Shown here: positions 16,152 through 27,796 of the stretch, piece by piece | Numbering within the stretch: the first letter of the stretch is position 1 | Layout of the letters: every line of letters begins with the position of its first letter | Assembly: GCF_014235785.1 (NCBI RefSeq) | Contig: NZ_CP060137.1 | Coordinates: 1,302,001 to 1,366,000, forward strand | DNA from: Bacillus sp. PAMC26568 | GTDB taxonomy: Bacteria > Bacillota > Bacilli > Bacillales > Bacillaceae | Length of the DNA stretch: 64,000 bases | Direction of reading: 5' to 3' | Made by a program: the position numbers and the translations under genes | Notes under the pieces: generated by a model | The model's input: the letters and a program-made list of their open reading frames with translations, nothing else | Database searches by the model: none | What the model was told of the DNA's origin: nothing

Positions 16152-17270
16152 ATGAAAGAACCTTTAGATTTAAGCATGTATTCCGTGCGGACAGATTTAG
16201 CCATTGAAGCAAGGGATTTGGCAGCAGAATCAAAAACAAATGAACAAGAGACGAAATCATCTGATATTGAAGGTGTGATCGTAAAAGAACGTGATGAAGA
16301 CGGTGTGAAAATTACTTCTTTGCAAATCACACAGCAAGGGGCAGATCTTACTGGAAAGAAGCCTGGAAATTATTTAACGCTTGAAGTTCAGGGGATTCGC
16401 CAGAAGGATACAGACCTGCAAAACAAGGTTGTCGATGTTTTCGCAAAAGAATTCAGCCGATTTATGGAAATGATGAAGATTACAAAAGATGCCAGCTGTC
16501 TAGTTGTTGGATTAGGAAACTGGAATGTAACGCCGGATTCACTTGGACCGATAGTCGTTGAAAATCTGCTAGTCACCCGTCATCTTTTTCAGCTTCAGCC
16601 TGAAAACGTACAAGAAGGCTTCAGGCCTGTCAGTGCAATTTCCCCAGGAGTTATGGGGATTACAGGCATTGAAACGAGCGATATCATTACGGGTATTATT
16701 GAAAAAACAAAACCGGATTTTGTAATTGCGATCGACGCGCTAGCTGCAAGATCCATTGAACGTGTAAATACGACGATCCAAATTTCAGATACGGGCATCC
16801 ATCCTGGATCAGGAGTTGGCAATAAACGAAAAGAATTAAGCATGGAGACTTTGGGAATACCTGTTATTGCACTTGGCATTCCAACTGTAGTTGATGCTGT
16901 GTCCATTACAAGTGACACGATTGATTTTATCTTAAAGCATTTCGGAAGAGAAATGAAAGAAGGAGATCGGCCATCGAAGTCTCTTACACCAGCGGGAATG
17001 ACGTTTGGAGAAAAAAGAGTGCTGTCAGATGAGGATTTGCCATCAAATGAACATAGACAGCAGTTTTTGGGGATTGTTGGAACACTTGAAGATGATGAAA
17101 AAAGAAGGCTGATTCATGAAGTGCTTTCGCCGCTTGGCCATAATTTAATGGTTACACCTAAAGAAGTGGATACCTTTATCGAAGATATGGCAAATGTCGT
17201 TGCCAATGGACTCAATGAAGCTCTTCATAGACAAGTGGACAGCAGCAATGCAAGGTCTTATACACATTAA
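16152..17270 (+). CDS. gpr: Germination protease Gpr (SASP-specific)
   Basis: The 372-residue protease degrades small acid-soluble spore proteins during germination. The N-terminal propeptide ([20 protein letters not shown]) contains the zymogen processing site before RTDLA. The conserved core includes [16 protein letters not shown] and [19 protein letters not shown] at 16152 follows TTAGGAGGTC. In B. subtilis the gene is made in the forespore by sigma-F/G; I could not find a convincing promoter in the 210-nt gap to rpsT. It is followed by spoIIP after a structured 64-nt spacer. Confidence 0.96.
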   Translation: MKEPLDLSMYSVRTDLAIEARDLAAESKTNEQETKSSDIEGVIVKERDEDGVKITSLQITQQGADLTGKKPGNYLTLEVQGIRQKDTDLQNKVVDVFAKEFSRFMEMMKITKDASCLVVGLGNWNVTPDSLGPIVVENLLVTRHLFQLQPENVQEGFRPVSAISPGVMGITGIETSDIITGIIEKTKPDFVIAIDALAARSIERVNTTIQISDTGIHPGSGVGNKRKELSMETLGIPVIALGIPTVVDAVSITSDTIDFILKHFGREMKEGDRPSKSLTPAGMTFGEKRVLSDEDLPSNEHRQQFLGIVGTLEDDEKRRLIHEVLSPLGHNLMVTPKEVDTFIEDMANVVANGLNEALHRQVDSSNARSYTH

Positions 17271-17280
17271 CTCTGTTCTA

Positions 17281-17328
17281 CTTCTTCAGGCTTGCGCATA
17301 TAGTTAAGCAGGCAAGCTTTGAAGGAGG
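17281..17328 (+). promoter_or_regulatory. Hairpin masking the spoIIP ribosome-binding site
   Basis: GCTTGC (17290-17295) pairs with GCAAGC (17312-17317). Beyond a G/TT internal loop, CTTCTTCA (17281-17288) pairs with TGAAGGAG (17320-17327; one G-T wobble). The second strand contains most of the spoIIP SD (GGAGG, 17324-17328). There is no T-run, so it is not a standard terminator. Confidence 0.5.
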
Positions 17329-17334
17329 AATATG

Positions 17335-18534
17335 ATGAAGCGGACTCGCAATAATCGCGGTATAATCGTCACCTTAAATGGGACAAGCATAAAAAAAGGA
17401 TTCGTTCTCAGCTTTATCGGATTCATGCTCATATTTTTACTATCGGGAGCATTGACTTCCTTAAAGCCTGAGTATCAGATTTCATCTAAATCTATCAACG
17501 ACTTAACAAAAGGAATATCAGGTCAGTCATTTATTCATTTGCTCGGTTTCGAGAATCGATATTTTATTCAGGATCTGGCGGAAGAAGCGAAACCGCCAAG
17601 TATTTCTTCTATTTTTTTTAAGGCAGCAACAAGTATAAACCCGCAAGATCCGAGAAGTTTGCTTGGCAGAGAGCTTCCGGGTTTTACATTGTTTGACACG
17701 GAAATTCTTGTAGCTGGAGAAGGAACAAACTATACAACAATGCCGATTGAATCACCCCCTCCAACGGAAGTGCTTTTAGAAGAACGTGAAGCATCTATTG
17801 CAGATTTAAATGATTTGAATAAACAGCCTGAGAATTCTGTAGAACCTCCAATCGCTTCTACAGGAGACCGCAAAATTGTCTATATCTATCATACACATAC
17901 AACAGAGTCCTATTTGCCTTTGCTAAAGGGAGTAACGGAACCAAACAGAGCACATCACTCTGAAGCAAATGTTACATTGGTAGGCGATAGACTTGGGAAG
18001 TCCCTTCAGGAAAAAGGAATTGGATCAAATGTTGATAAAACAAACTTTATGAAAAAATTAAATGAAAAAGGATGGAAATACTCACAGTCTTATTCAATGT
18101 CCCGTCAAACAGTTGAAACAGCCATGACCAGCAACAAAGACCTTGAGTATATTATTGATATTCACCGTGACTCTATGAGATATAATGTCACTACGACTGA
18201 CATTAAAGGTGAAAAATACGCAAAAATTGCCTTTATTATTGGAGGCAAAAATCCTTCACACGATCAAAATATAAAAATGGCCACTGAGCTTCATAAGATA
18301 AGTGAAAAGAAATATCCAGGTATGAGCAGAGGTGTACTATTAAAGAATAGTGAAGGTTCAAATAGTTTATATAATCAAGATTTAAACAATAACGCCATGC
18401 TGATCGAATTTGGCGGTGTTGACAACAACCTTGAGGAGCTATACAGAACAGCTGATGCAGTAGCAGACATATTCAGTGATTATTACTGGCAGGCTGAGAA
18501 AGTCGATGCTGCCCAAGAAACTGAAAAGAAGTAA
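17335..18534 (+). CDS. spoIIP: SpoIIP, engulfment cell-wall hydrolase
   Basis: The protein of 399 residues (400 if the ATG at 17332 is used) is a sporulation amidase/endopeptidase of the DMP engulfment machine. An N-terminal membrane anchor (FVLSFIGFMLIFLLSGALTS, first 20 residues of the segment near 22-42) is followed by an extracytoplasmic domain. The catalytic region has VYIYHTHTTESYLP, DIHRDSMR and MLIEFGGVDN, giving the zinc-binding His/Glu residues. Start 17335 is six nt from GGAGG. It follows gpr and precedes yqxA as in B. subtilis. Confidence 0.95.
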   Translation: MKRTRNNRGIIVTLNGTSIKKGFVLSFIGFMLIFLLSGALTSLKPEYQISSKSINDLTKGISGQSFIHLLGFENRYFIQDLAEEAKPPSISSIFFKAATSINPQDPRSLLGRELPGFTLFDTEILVAGEGTNYTTMPIESPPPTEVLLEEREASIADLNDLNKQPENSVEPPIASTGDRKIVYIYHTHTTESYLPLLKGVTEPNRAHHSEANVTLVGDRLGKSLQEKGIGSNVDKTNFMKKLNEKGWKYSQSYSMSRQTVETAMTSNKDLEYIIDIHRDSMRYNVTTTDIKGEKYAKIAFIIGGKNPSHDQNIKMATELHKISEKKYPGMSRGVLLKNSEGSNSLYNQDLNNNAMLIEFGGVDNNLEELYRTADAVADIFSDYYWQAEKVDAAQETEKK

Positions 18535-18640
18535 TTTGTATTCACATAGATTTCGGAGAAGTCAAAGGTTGTTTTTTTAATCGCTTATAGATTTAAATGA
18601 GCTTAGTTTATAAAAGTATGAAGATTAAGGGAGTATGATG

Positions 18641-18979
18641 ATGAAATTCACGCTGAAGTGCTTTGTTTTATGCTCGGTATTGCTGGTTGGGGTTCTTTTG
18701 GGCATGCAGCATGCCAACGAGGGGCTTGTAAAAATGAAAGGCTATCAGGATCCAGACTTGAGCAGCGCTTTTGAAGTGAAAAATGATTCATCAGGCGAGC
18801 TTGAAGCCTCCGTGTTAGGAGTAAGCCATAATTTGGAGGAAAAACAAAATAAACTTGAAGAAATGGAAGCATTCAACTTCTTCTCACAAATGGGCAAAAA
18901 ACTCGCTTCTCTTGTGAGTGCTGTTATAACAGGCATGATCACTTTATTTGCTGATATAGCGGAAAGCCTGTTTCAATAA
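18641..18979 (+). CDS. yqxA: YqxA family protein
   Basis: The 112-residue protein has an N-terminal hydrophobic segment (CFVLCSVLLVGVLLGMQHAN) ending near a possible signal cleavage region, an acidic middle, a short coiled region (LEEKQNKLEEMEAF) and a C-terminal amphipathic stretch. It matches YqxA/DUF3679 by length (112) and position after spoIIP. Function is unknown. Three ATGs stand in tandem (18635, 18638, 18641); the third has the best spacing from AAGGGAG. Confidence 0.88.
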   Translation: MKFTLKCFVLCSVLLVGVLLGMQHANEGLVKMKGYQDPDLSSAFEVKNDSSGELEASVLGVSHNLEEKQNKLEEMEAFNFFSQMGKKLASLVSAVITGMITLFADIAESLFQ

Positions 18980-18998
18980 AAAATAAATTGAATATGCT

Positions 18999-19035
18999 AA
19001 AAAGGAAGTCATTCATGCAAACGGCTTCCTTTTTA
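18999..19035 (+). terminator. Terminator after yqxA
   Basis: AAAAAGGAAG (18999-19008) pairs with CTTCCTTTTT (19025-19034). Confidence 0.85.
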
Positions 19036-19038
19036 TTA

Positions 19039-19229
19039 TTGGCTCTTTCGTAAATTCTGTTGCTTTAGAAAAAATGGATAAAAGCTTTAGTTGATTGTAG
19101 CGGAAGGCACTTGACTCCTGCGGGAGATAGAGGCTCCCATTCCTCCCCGCGGAAAGCAAGTGCCTGCAGCGGAAAAATCCACGGGTAGAATTAATAACCA
19201 AAAACAACAATCAATGCGAAAACAGCCTT
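19039..19229 (+). repeat. Dispersed repeat family A, copy 2 (MITE-like)
   Basis: The element is about 190 bp, running from GGCTCTTTC to AAAACAGCC. It is flanked on both sides by the direct repeat TTATTATT (19033-19040 and 19227-19234), which would fit an 8-bp target duplication. It has the shared GATTGTAG-GGAAGGCA and ATCCACGGGTA blocks. The reverse-strand frame over it (19013-19210) is a decayed relative of that in copy 1 and is not treated as a gene. Confidence 0.75.
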
Positions 19230-19261
19230 ATTATTTAATGGACATTTTCGGTTAATTCAGA

Positions 19262-19412
19262 CAGCAAGTAAGGGCTCTTTCCTTTTCTTGTTGTTCAGCA
19301 GCGGCGCCTGGCTTGCTGTGTAAAAGACAATTCCCATAAAAGGCGAAAAAGCATGCCTTTGCTGTGAAATTCCTATTTCCTTCGCGAGCTGACCAAGCCG
19401 CCCCCGCTTTTC
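19262..19412 (+). repeat. Dispersed repeat family B, copy 2 (subtype II)
   Basis: The block from about TTCAGCAGCGGCGCCTGGCT to CCCGCTTTTCTT closely parallels the copy at 26401 (shared GACAATTCCC, AGGC-AAA-GC, GCTGTGAAATTCCTATTT, GCTGAC and GCTTTT segments). It differs in the middle from the copies at 9287, 48480 and 63585. Confidence 0.65.
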
Positions 19413-19415
19413 TTG

Positions 19416-19444
19416 TTGAATGTTATAACCCCTATTGATATAAT
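19416..19444 (+). promoter_or_regulatory. lepA promoter
   Basis: TTGAAT (19416-19421) and a perfect TATAAT (19439-19444) are spaced by 17 nt. It starts directly at the end of the family B repeat and lies 46 nt before the lepA ATG. Confidence 0.65.
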
Positions 19445-19489
19445 TAAATTTAGTGCATTGGCCAGTTTAGTAGGAGTGATAGAACGATT

Positions 19490-21316
19490 ATGAAGAATAA
19501 AGAAGATAAATTAAAAAGGCAATCCAAAATACGAAATTTCTCAATCATTGCCCATATTGACCACGGAAAATCAACGCTTGCCGATCGAATACTCGAAAAA
19601 ACGTCAGCGTTAACACAAAGAGAAATGAAAAATCAGCTTCTTGACTCAATGGATCTTGAGAGAGAACGCGGAATTACAATTAAATTAAATGCTGTTCAGC
19701 TGAAATATAAAGCAAAAGATGGGGAAGAATACATCTTTCATTTGATTGATACACCGGGACATGTCGACTTTACATACGAGGTTTCCCGCAGTTTGGCTGC
19801 ATGTGAGGGTGCCGTTCTTGTTGTTGATGCTGCACAAGGCATAGAGGCTCAAACACTTGCAAATGTTTATTTAGCACTTGATAATGACCTTGAAATTCTG
19901 CCTATCATCAACAAAATAGATCTGCCGAGCGCTGATCCTGAACGTGTGCGTCAAGAGATTGAAGATGTTATCGGACTTGATGCGTCAGAAGCTGTTTTAG
20001 CCTCCGCTAAAGCTGGCATCGGAATTGAAGAAATATTAGAGCAGGTTGTTGAAAAAGTTCCTGCGCCTCAAGGTGATCCTGAAGCGCCGCTAAAAGCACT
20101 TATTTTCGACTCTTTATATGATCCATATCGTGGTGTAGTCGCATATATTCGGGTTGTAGAAGGGTCAGTTAAGGTTGGTCAGAAGATCAAAATGATGGCT
20201 ACAGGCAAAGAGTTTGAAGTAACAGAGGTCGGCGTTTTCACTCCTAAAGCTCTTTTGCTTGATGAATTGAATGTTGGAGATGTTGGCTTTTTAACGGCTG
20301 CCATTAAAAATGTTGGAGATACCCGGGTTGGTGACACGATAACGGATGCTAAAAACAGTGCGGCAGAGGCACTGCCTGGCTATCGTAAATTAAATCCAAT
20401 GGTTTATTGCGGTTTATATCCAATCGACACCGCCAAATACAATGACCTTCGCGAGGCATTGGAAAAACTGGAGCTTAACGACTCAGCTCTGCAATTTGAG
20501 CCTGAAACATCACAAGCTTTAGGTTTCGGTTTCCGCTGCGGATTCCTTGGGTTGCTTCATATGGAGATTATTCAGGAACGGATTGAGCGTGAATTTAAAA
20601 TCGATTTAATTACGACAGCTCCTAGTGTTATATACAATGTCTTCATGACAGATGGAACTGACATACGCATTGATAATCCTTCTAATCTGCCGGACCCTCA
20701 AAAAATTGACCGTATTGAAGAGCCGTATGTTAAAGCAACGATTATGGTGCCAAACGATTATGTCGGCGCTGTTATGGAGCTTTGTCAGAACAAGCGCGGC
20801 AATTTTATTGATATGCAGTATTTAGATGAAAACCGGGTAAGCATCATTTATGAACTGCCTTTATCTGAAATCGTATATGATTTCTTCGATCAATTAAAAT
20901 CCAATACAAAAGGGTATGCTTCTTTTGATTATGAATTAATTGGCTATAAAGAATCCAAGCTTGTTAAAATGGATATTCTGCTGAATAATGAAAAAATTGA
21001 TGCACTGTCATTTATTGTCCATAAAGATTCTGCTTATGATCGCGGGAAAATCATTGTAGAAAAATTAAAGGAACTGATTCCGCGACAGCAATTTGAGGTG
21101 CCGATTCAGGCAGCAATCGGACAAAAGGTCGTTGCCCGTTCAACAATCAAAGCCATGCGTAAAAACGTTCTTGCTAAATGCTATGGAGGAGATATCTCCC
21201 GTAAGCGAAAACTTCTTGAAAAACAAAAAGAAGGTAAGAAACGGATGAAGACAGTCGGATCAGTTGAAGTTCCGCAGGAAGCATTTATGGCAGTCCTCAA
21301 AATGGATGACAATTAA
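19490..21316 (+). CDS. lepA: Elongation factor 4 (LepA)
   Basis: The 608-residue translational GTPase acts on stalled or initiating ribosomes. G1 [13 protein letters not shown] (residues 21-33), G2 [10 protein letters not shown]3 DTPGHVDF and G4 NKIDLPSA are all intact. The C-terminal LepA-specific domain (about 485 onward) ends [20 protein letters not shown]. The ATG at 19490 has AGGAG 13 nt upstream, a wide spacing. The B. subtilis protein has 612 residues. It is followed by a terminator, then hemW. Confidence 0.97.
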   Translation: MKNKEDKLKRQSKIRNFSIIAHIDHGKSTLADRILEKTSALTQREMKNQLLDSMDLERERGITIKLNAVQLKYKAKDGEEYIFHLIDTPGHVDFTYEVSRSLAACEGAVLVVDAAQGIEAQTLANVYLALDNDLEILPIINKIDLPSADPERVRQEIEDVIGLDASEAVLASAKAGIGIEEILEQVVEKVPAPQGDPEAPLKALIFDSLYDPYRGVVAYIRVVEGSVKVGQKIKMMATGKEFEVTEVGVFTPKALLLDELNVGDVGFLTAAIKNVGDTRVGDTITDAKNSAAEALPGYRKLNPMVYCGLYPIDTAKYNDLREALEKLELNDSALQFEPETSQALGFGFRCGFLGLLHMEIIQERIEREFKIDLITTAPSVIYNVFMTDGTDIRIDNPSNLPDPQKIDRIEEPYVKATIMVPNDYVGAVMELCQNKRGNFIDMQYLDENRVSIIYELPLSEIVYDFFDQLKSNTKGYASFDYELIGYKESKLVKMDILLNNEKIDALSFIVHKDSAYDRGKIIVEKLKELIPRQQFEVPIQAAIGQKVVARSTIKAMRKNVLAKCYGGDISRKRKLLEKQKEGKKRMKTVGSVEVPQEAFMAVLKMDDN

Positions 21317-21369
21317 ATCTTTTTATTTTTAATATCGTATTAAATATGATAACGTAATAAAAAACATTT

Positions 21370-21400
21370 GCCGCAGTCGATGTACTGCGGCTTCTTTATT
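21370..21400 (+). terminator. Terminator after lepA
   Basis: GCCGCAGT (21370-21377) pairs with ACTGCGGC (21384-21391), then TTCTTTATT. Confidence 0.65.
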
Positions 21401-21415
21401 AGTAGGTGAAAACGA

Positions 21416-22582
21416 ATGGTACAAGCTGCATATTTTCACATTCCTTTCTGTGAACAAATTTGTCATTATTGTGATTTTAATAAGGTTTTCTTGAAAAATC
21501 AGCCAGTGGATGAATATTTGGACAGCATGCAAAAGGAAATGAAAAATACAATCAAAAAATACCCTGCAGATGAGTTGACAACGATCTTCATCGGAGGAGG
21601 CACTCCTACCGCACTAAATGAAAAGCAGATGGAAAAGCTCTTGCTGGCAATCAATACTGAATTTAATCCTCTGCCTTCTATACATGAATATGCAGTAGAA
21701 GCAAACCCTGGAGATCTTTCGTATGAAAAACTAAAGATTATGCGAGAATTAGGCGTGAATCGTTTAAGTTTTGGCGTCCAGACTTTTAATGATGATCTGC
21801 TGCAAAGGATTGGAAGAACCCATCGGAAAGCAGATGTGCTAAAGAGCATTGAAACTGCTGAAAAAGCTGGTTTTGATAATATCAGCATTGATTTAATGTA
21901 TGGTCTTCCAGGTCAAACACTGAGTGATTTTAAAGAATCACTTGATATAGCTTTTGGGCTGAACGTCCAGCACTATTCTTCATACTCCTTAATCGTTGAA
22001 CCAAAAACGGTTTTTTATAACTTAATGTCTAAAGGAAGACTGACTCTTCCTCCTCAGGAAGAAGAAGCTGCTATGTATGAACTGCTGATGGAAAAAATGG
22101 AATGCCATGGCTTTCATCAATACGAGATCAGCAATTTTGCTCTTCCTGGCTATGAAAGCAAACATAACCTTACGTATTGGAATAATGAAGAATATTACGG
22201 AATTGGAGCAGGAGCGCACAGCTATATTGGAGATGCCCGCCGTGCTAATGCAGGCCCATTAAAAAAATATATGGGAATGATCGAGGAATCAGGATTCCCT
22301 TATACCAACGAGCATACAGTGTCACGTGCAGAAAAGATGGAAGAAGAACTCTTCCTCGGTTTGCGCAAATCATCTGGTGTATGCAAAAGTCAATTTGGAA
22401 AAAAATTCGGCACCTCACTTGAAAGTGTGTTTGGAATGCAAATTAAGCAGCAAGCTGAAAGAGAGCTGCTAATTGAACAAAACGATTCCGTTAAGCTCAC
22501 ACACAAAGGAAAGCTGCTTGGCAATGAGGTCTTTCAAGCATTTATCGGCGTCGTTCCAGAAGAAGCGGAAAGCAAAGAATAA
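21416..22582 (+). CDS. hemW: HemW, radical SAM heme chaperone
   Basis: The 388-residue protein carries the CxxxCxxC radical SAM cluster motif as FCEQICHYCDF at residues 11-21, followed by FIGGGTPTAL and VEANPGDL. The C-terminal HemN-type domain follows. It lacks the extra N-terminal residues of the true coproporphyrinogen dehydrogenase HemN, so heme trafficking (HemW) is the better name. Older annotations call it hemN. It begins 23 nt after the lepA terminator hairpin, so it is either reached by read-through or has its own promoter. Confidence 0.9.
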   Translation: MVQAAYFHIPFCEQICHYCDFNKVFLKNQPVDEYLDSMQKEMKNTIKKYPADELTTIFIGGGTPTALNEKQMEKLLLAINTEFNPLPSIHEYAVEANPGDLSYEKLKIMRELGVNRLSFGVQTFNDDLLQRIGRTHRKADVLKSIETAEKAGFDNISIDLMYGLPGQTLSDFKESLDIAFGLNVQHYSSYSLIVEPKTVFYNLMSKGRLTLPPQEEEAAMYELLMEKMECHGFHQYEISNFALPGYESKHNLTYWNNEEYYGIGAGAHSYIGDARRANAGPLKKYMGMIEESGFPYTNEHTVSRAEKMEEELFLGLRKSSGVCKSQFGKKFGTSLESVFGMQIKQQAERELLIEQNDSVKLTHKGKLLGNEVFQAFIGVVPEEAESKE

Positions 22583-22585
22583 AAT

Positions 22586-22615
22586 GCGAAAAGGCATCCG
22601 TCTTTTCGTTTTTAT
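22586..22615 (+). terminator. Terminator after hemW
   Basis: CGAAAAG pairs with CTTTTCG and runs into TTTTTATTT. Confidence 0.75.
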
Positions 22616-22627
22616 TTATCTTAATAA

Positions 22628-22694
22628 TTGACATTTATCGTTTGTTTTGATACTTTTTATTATAGATTTAGCACTCGCACTGATAGAGTGCTAA
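22628..22694 (+). promoter_or_regulatory. Heat-shock promoter region with perfect CIRCE operator
   Basis: The inverted repeat TTAGCACTC-N9-GAGTGCTAA at 22668-22694 matches CIRCE exactly and is the HrcA binding site. A perfect -35 TTGACA lies at 22628-22633. The region 22651-22664 is T-rich with TATTAT; the -10 choice is ambiguous. The operator lies between promoter and SD, so HrcA represses its own operon, as known in B. subtilis. Confidence 0.95.
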
Positions 22695-22708
22695 CAGAGG
22701 TGATGATA

Positions 22709-23737
22709 ATGTTAACAGATCGTCAGCTTTTAATATTGCAGGTCATTGTTGATGATTTTATTCAATCTGCACAGCCCGTCGGATCAAGAACTCTTTCGAA
22801 GAAGGAATCGATTACATTCAGTTCAGCGACGATCCGCAATGAAATGGCAGATCTTGAAGAAATGGGTTTTATTGAAAAGACGCACAGTTCATCGGGAAGG
22901 GTCCCTTCTGAAAAAGGATACCGCTACTACGTCGATCATTTACTGGCACCTCAAAAGCTTACTAATATGGATGTTGTTACAATAAAATCTGTATTTGCAG
23001 AGCGTATATTTGAACTGGAAAAAGTTGTGCAGAAATCTGCTCAAATTCTTTCAGATTTAACAAATTACACATCGATTATTTTAGGACCTAAAGTAAATGA
23101 AAACCGGCTGAAGAGAATTCAGATTGTCCCAATCAGCGAAGATACTGCTGTTGCAATTATAGTTACGAATACAGGTCATGTTGAAAACAGAACCATTTCT
23201 TTCCCGGGTTCAATTGATCCTCAGGATATCGAAAAAATGGTTAATATATTAAATGAGCGGCTATTTAATGTGCCGATTGTCGAATTACATGACAAAATAT
23301 ACAAAGAAATTGTAAACTTATTGAGGAATCACATTCAAAATTATGATTCCATCATTAAAGTGCTTTCAGGAACATTTACAATGAGTCCTAATGAAAAAAT
23401 CTATTTTGGCGGTAAAACAAATATGTTAAGCCAGCCTGAATTCAATGATATAGCCCGTGTCAGAACACTTTTAACGATGATTGAAGAAGAGCATGAATTA
23501 TACAATATTCTGCAGGCCTATGATTCCGGCATTACGATTAAAATCGGAAAAGAAAATCAAAACATTGCCATGGAAAATTGCAGCCTGATAACAGCGACAT
23601 ACTCTGTTGATAATAAACAAATAGGACGGATTGCCGTCCTGGGGCCGACTAGAATGGAATACTCCCGCGTTATCAGTCTGCTGCAGATTGTAACAAAAGA
23701 TCTGTCAAAAGCTATAACGAATCTGTATCACACATAG
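22709..23737 (+). CDS. hrcA: HrcA, heat-inducible transcription repressor
   Basis: The 342-residue repressor binds CIRCE and needs GroEL for activity. The N-terminal winged helix spans about residues 1-75 ([47 protein letters not shown]). ATG at 22709 follows CAGAGGTGATG; an upstream in-frame extension to 22628 would cross the CIRCE operator and is rejected. Length equals B. subtilis HrcA (343). First gene of the dnaK operon. Confidence 0.97.
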   Translation: MLTDRQLLILQVIVDDFIQSAQPVGSRTLSKKESITFSSATIRNEMADLEEMGFIEKTHSSSGRVPSEKGYRYYVDHLLAPQKLTNMDVVTIKSVFAERIFELEKVVQKSAQILSDLTNYTSIILGPKVNENRLKRIQIVPISEDTAVAIIVTNTGHVENRTISFPGSIDPQDIEKMVNILNERLFNVPIVELHDKIYKEIVNLLRNHIQNYDSIIKVLSGTFTMSPNEKIYFGGKTNMLSQPEFNDIARVRTLLTMIEEEHELYNILQAYDSGITIKIGKENQNIAMENCSLITATYSVDNKQIGRIAVLGPTRMEYSRVISLLQIVTKDLSKAITNLYHT

Positions 23738-23757
23738 GAACATTGTCCATATTGAAG

Positions 23758-23782
23758 GAGAGTGGAACTGTGTTTCCACTCC
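23758..23782 (+). other. Stem-loop between hrcA and grpE
   Basis: GGAGTGGAA pairs with TTCCACTCC around a short loop, 20 nt after the hrcA stop. It has no T-run. In B. subtilis the operon mRNA is cut downstream of hrcA, leaving a more stable grpE-dnaK message; a stem-loop here could protect that new 5' end. Confidence 0.55.
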
Positions 23783-23829
23783 CTTACCATGGACTTAACA
23801 TGCTTGCACTTTAAGGGAGGTGAAAGAAA

Positions 23830-24420
23830 TTGACTAACGACGCAAAAGAAAGCCTAAAAGAAAATGAGGCAGTTTCTGAAGAAGAGTCATTGAAGAATCA
23901 AGAAGAGGAAACAATGATTCATGAAGAAGAGGCGGAAGAAGCACAAGAAATGGATGAGCTGTCTGAAGCAAAAGCGAAGATTGAAGAGCTTGAAGCAAAG
24001 CTTAACGAATCAGAAAATCGCATGTACCGTGTACAGGCAGATTTAGATAACTTCAGAAGAAGAGCCCGTCTTGATCTTGAGGCTGCCCAAAAGTATCGTT
24101 CTCAAAATTTGATTACCGAAATACTGCCAGCTCTCGATAATTTTGAAAGAGCGTTAAAAATAGATACAGATGATGAAAAAACACAATCCTTATTACAGGG
24201 GATGGATATGGTTTATCGCCAGCTGTTGCAGGCTCTGCAAAATGAAGGAATTGAAGCGATTCAAGCAGAAGGCCAGCCGTTTGACCCGCATCTTCATCAG
24301 GCAGTCATGCAGGTAGAAGATGATAATTTTGAATCCAATATTGTCATTGAAGAATTCCAAAAAGGCTACAAATTGAAAGACCGCATTATCAGACCAGCAA
24401 TGGTTAAAGTGAATCAATAA
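23830..24420 (+). CDS. grpE: GrpE, nucleotide exchange factor for DnaK
   Basis: The 196-residue co-chaperone has a very acidic N-terminal 50 residues, a long coiled coil ([20 protein letters not shown] onward), the conserved [20 protein letters not shown] and the C-terminal beta domain with DPHLHQAVM and [16 protein letters not shown]. The start is TTG at 23830, seven nt after GGGAGGTG. It precedes dnaK by 24 nt. Confidence 0.96.
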   Translation: MTNDAKESLKENEAVSEEESLKNQEEETMIHEEEAEEAQEMDELSEAKAKIEELEAKLNESENRMYRVQADLDNFRRRARLDLEAAQKYRSQNLITEILPALDNFERALKIDTDDEKTQSLLQGMDMVYRQLLQALQNEGIEAIQAEGQPFDPHLHQAVMQVEDDNFESNIVIEEFQKGYKLKDRIIRPAMVKVNQ

Positions 24421-24432
24421 CTTACATATTAG

Positions 24433-26265
<1,833 letters not shown>

Positions 26266-26299
26266 ATAATAGCGGAAATGGATCATTTCATTTCGCAAA

Positions 26300-26341
26300 A
26301 GGAAAGTCAAAGTCAGGCTTGTCTTGACTTTGGCTTTTTTT
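26300..26341 (+). terminator. Terminator after dnaK
   Basis: CAAAGTCA (26308-26315) pairs with TGACTTTG (26325-26332), followed by GGCTTTTTTT. Confidence 0.75.
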
Positions 26342-26400
26342 CATGAATTATGAAACTATAAATTTTTTTATTGATTGTGGAAATCGGAATAAAGTGATCT

Positions 26401-26527
26401 CCGTCCAGCTCAGGCGCCTAACTCACTGTGAAAAAGACAAATTCCCGGAGAAGGCATAAAGCCCTTCCCTGTGAAATTCCTATTTTCGCAGCAGGCTGAC
26501 AAAGTCGCCTGTGCTTTTGTCAGACAA
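26401..26527 (+). repeat. Dispersed repeat family B, copy 3 (subtype II)
   Basis: The block begins GTCCAGCTCAGGCGCCTAAC and ends GTGCTTTTGTCA. It shares GACAAATTCCC, AAGGC, CTGTGAAATTCCTATTTTCGC and the CTGACAAAG segment with the copy at 19262. It sits in the 395-nt gap between dnaK and dnaJ, where B. subtilis has a short spacer. Confidence 0.65.
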
Positions 26528-26597
26528 GGGGAAAGCTTTTTAGAAAATAGTGAATAGATTGTTCGTATGGAAACAGTTTCTATTCATAAACAAAATC

Positions 26598-26627
26598 TTG
26601 CAATGGAGCTAAATCGAGTGATACAAT
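26598..26627 (+). promoter_or_regulatory. Candidate dnaJ promoter
   Basis: TTGCAA (26598-26603) and TACAAT (26622-26627) are spaced by 18 nt, 34 nt upstream of dnaJ. An internal promoter before dnaJ is known in the B. subtilis operon. Confidence 0.5.
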
Positions 26628-26660
26628 TTACTTTATGTGAGAATTCGGGAGTGAGAAATT

Positions 26661-27776
26661 ATGAGCAAGCGTGATTACTATGAAGTGCTTGGAGTAAGTA
26701 AGAGCGCGACAAAGGATGAAATGAAAAAAGCGTACCGCAAGCTTTCAAAACAATACCATCCTGATATTAATAAAGACCCAGATGCAACCGATAAATTCAA
26801 AGAAATTTCAGAAGCTTACGAAGTACTGACAGATGATCAGAAGCGTGCACAATATGATCAGTTTGGCCATACAGATCCAAACCAAGGTTTTGGCGGTTCT
26901 GACTTCGGCGGCGGCTTTGGATTTGACGATATTTTCAGTTCCATTTTTGGCGGCGGAGGAAGAAGAAGGGATCCTAATGCACCTCGCCAGGGAGCAGATC
27001 TTCAATATACGATGACTCTCTCATTTGAGGAAGCGGTTTTTGGGAAAGATTCAACAATTGAAATTCCGCGTGAGGAAACATGTGATACATGTGATGGTTC
27101 TGGAGCCAAACCTGGGACAAAGCCAGAAACGTGTAAGCATTGTAACGGATCAGGTCAGCTGAATGTTGAACAAAACACACCATTCGGAAGAATTGTCAAC
27201 CGTCGTGTATGTAATCATTGCAGCGGAACAGGCAAAATGATCAAGCATAAATGTTCCACATGCGGCGGAGCAGGCAAAGTTCAAAAACGCAAAAAGATTT
27301 CAGTTAAAATTCCTGCAGGTGTCGATGATGGTCAGCAGCTGAGAGTTTCCGGACAAGGAGAACCAGGATTTAATGGCGGACCGAGCGGTGATCTTTATGT
27401 CGTTTTCCAAGTTCGATCACATGAGTTCTTTGAGCGCGATGGAGACGATATTTACTGTGAAATGCCATTAACGTTTGCCCAGGCTGCTTTGGGTGATGAA
27501 ATCGAAGTGCCAACATTACATGGAAAAGTGAAGCTTAAAGTGCCGGCGGGAACGCAAACAGGCACTAAATTCCGTATGAAGGGAAAAGGTGTAGCAAACG
27601 TAAGAGGCTATGGCCAAGGTGATCAGCATATCATCGTACGTGTACTTACACCTACCAACATAACCGAAAAACAAAAGGAATTATTGCGTGATTTTGCAGA
27701 AATCAGCGGAGGCTTGCCTGATGAACATGAAGAAAGCTTCTTTGATAAAGTAAAACGCGCCTTTAAGGGTGAATAA
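26661..27776 (+). CDS. dnaJ: DnaJ, Hsp40 co-chaperone
   Basis: The 371-residue protein has the J domain with the HPD motif ([13 protein letters not shown], about residues 30-42), a Gly/Phe-rich linker (about 70-105), and four CxxCxGxG zinc modules ([32 protein letters not shown]; residues 140-215). C-terminal substrate domains follow. It stimulates DnaK ATPase. No second CIRCE is seen upstream, so heat regulation would depend on read-through from hrcA. Confidence 0.97.
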   Translation: MSKRDYYEVLGVSKSATKDEMKKAYRKLSKQYHPDINKDPDATDKFKEISEAYEVLTDDQKRAQYDQFGHTDPNQGFGGSDFGGGFGFDDIFSSIFGGGGRRRDPNAPRQGADLQYTMTLSFEEAVFGKDSTIEIPREETCDTCDGSGAKPGTKPETCKHCNGSGQLNVEQNTPFGRIVNRRVCNHCSGTGKMIKHKCSTCGGAGKVQKRKKISVKIPAGVDDGQQLRVSGQGEPGFNGGPSGDLYVVFQVRSHEFFERDGDDIYCEMPLTFAQAALGDEIEVPTLHGKVKLKVPAGTQTGTKFRMKGKGVANVRGYGQGDQHIIVRVLTPTNITEKQKELLRDFAEISGGLPDEHEESFFDKVKRAFKGE

Positions 27777-27796
27777 ACAGAAGTGGAGCTGGTAGA

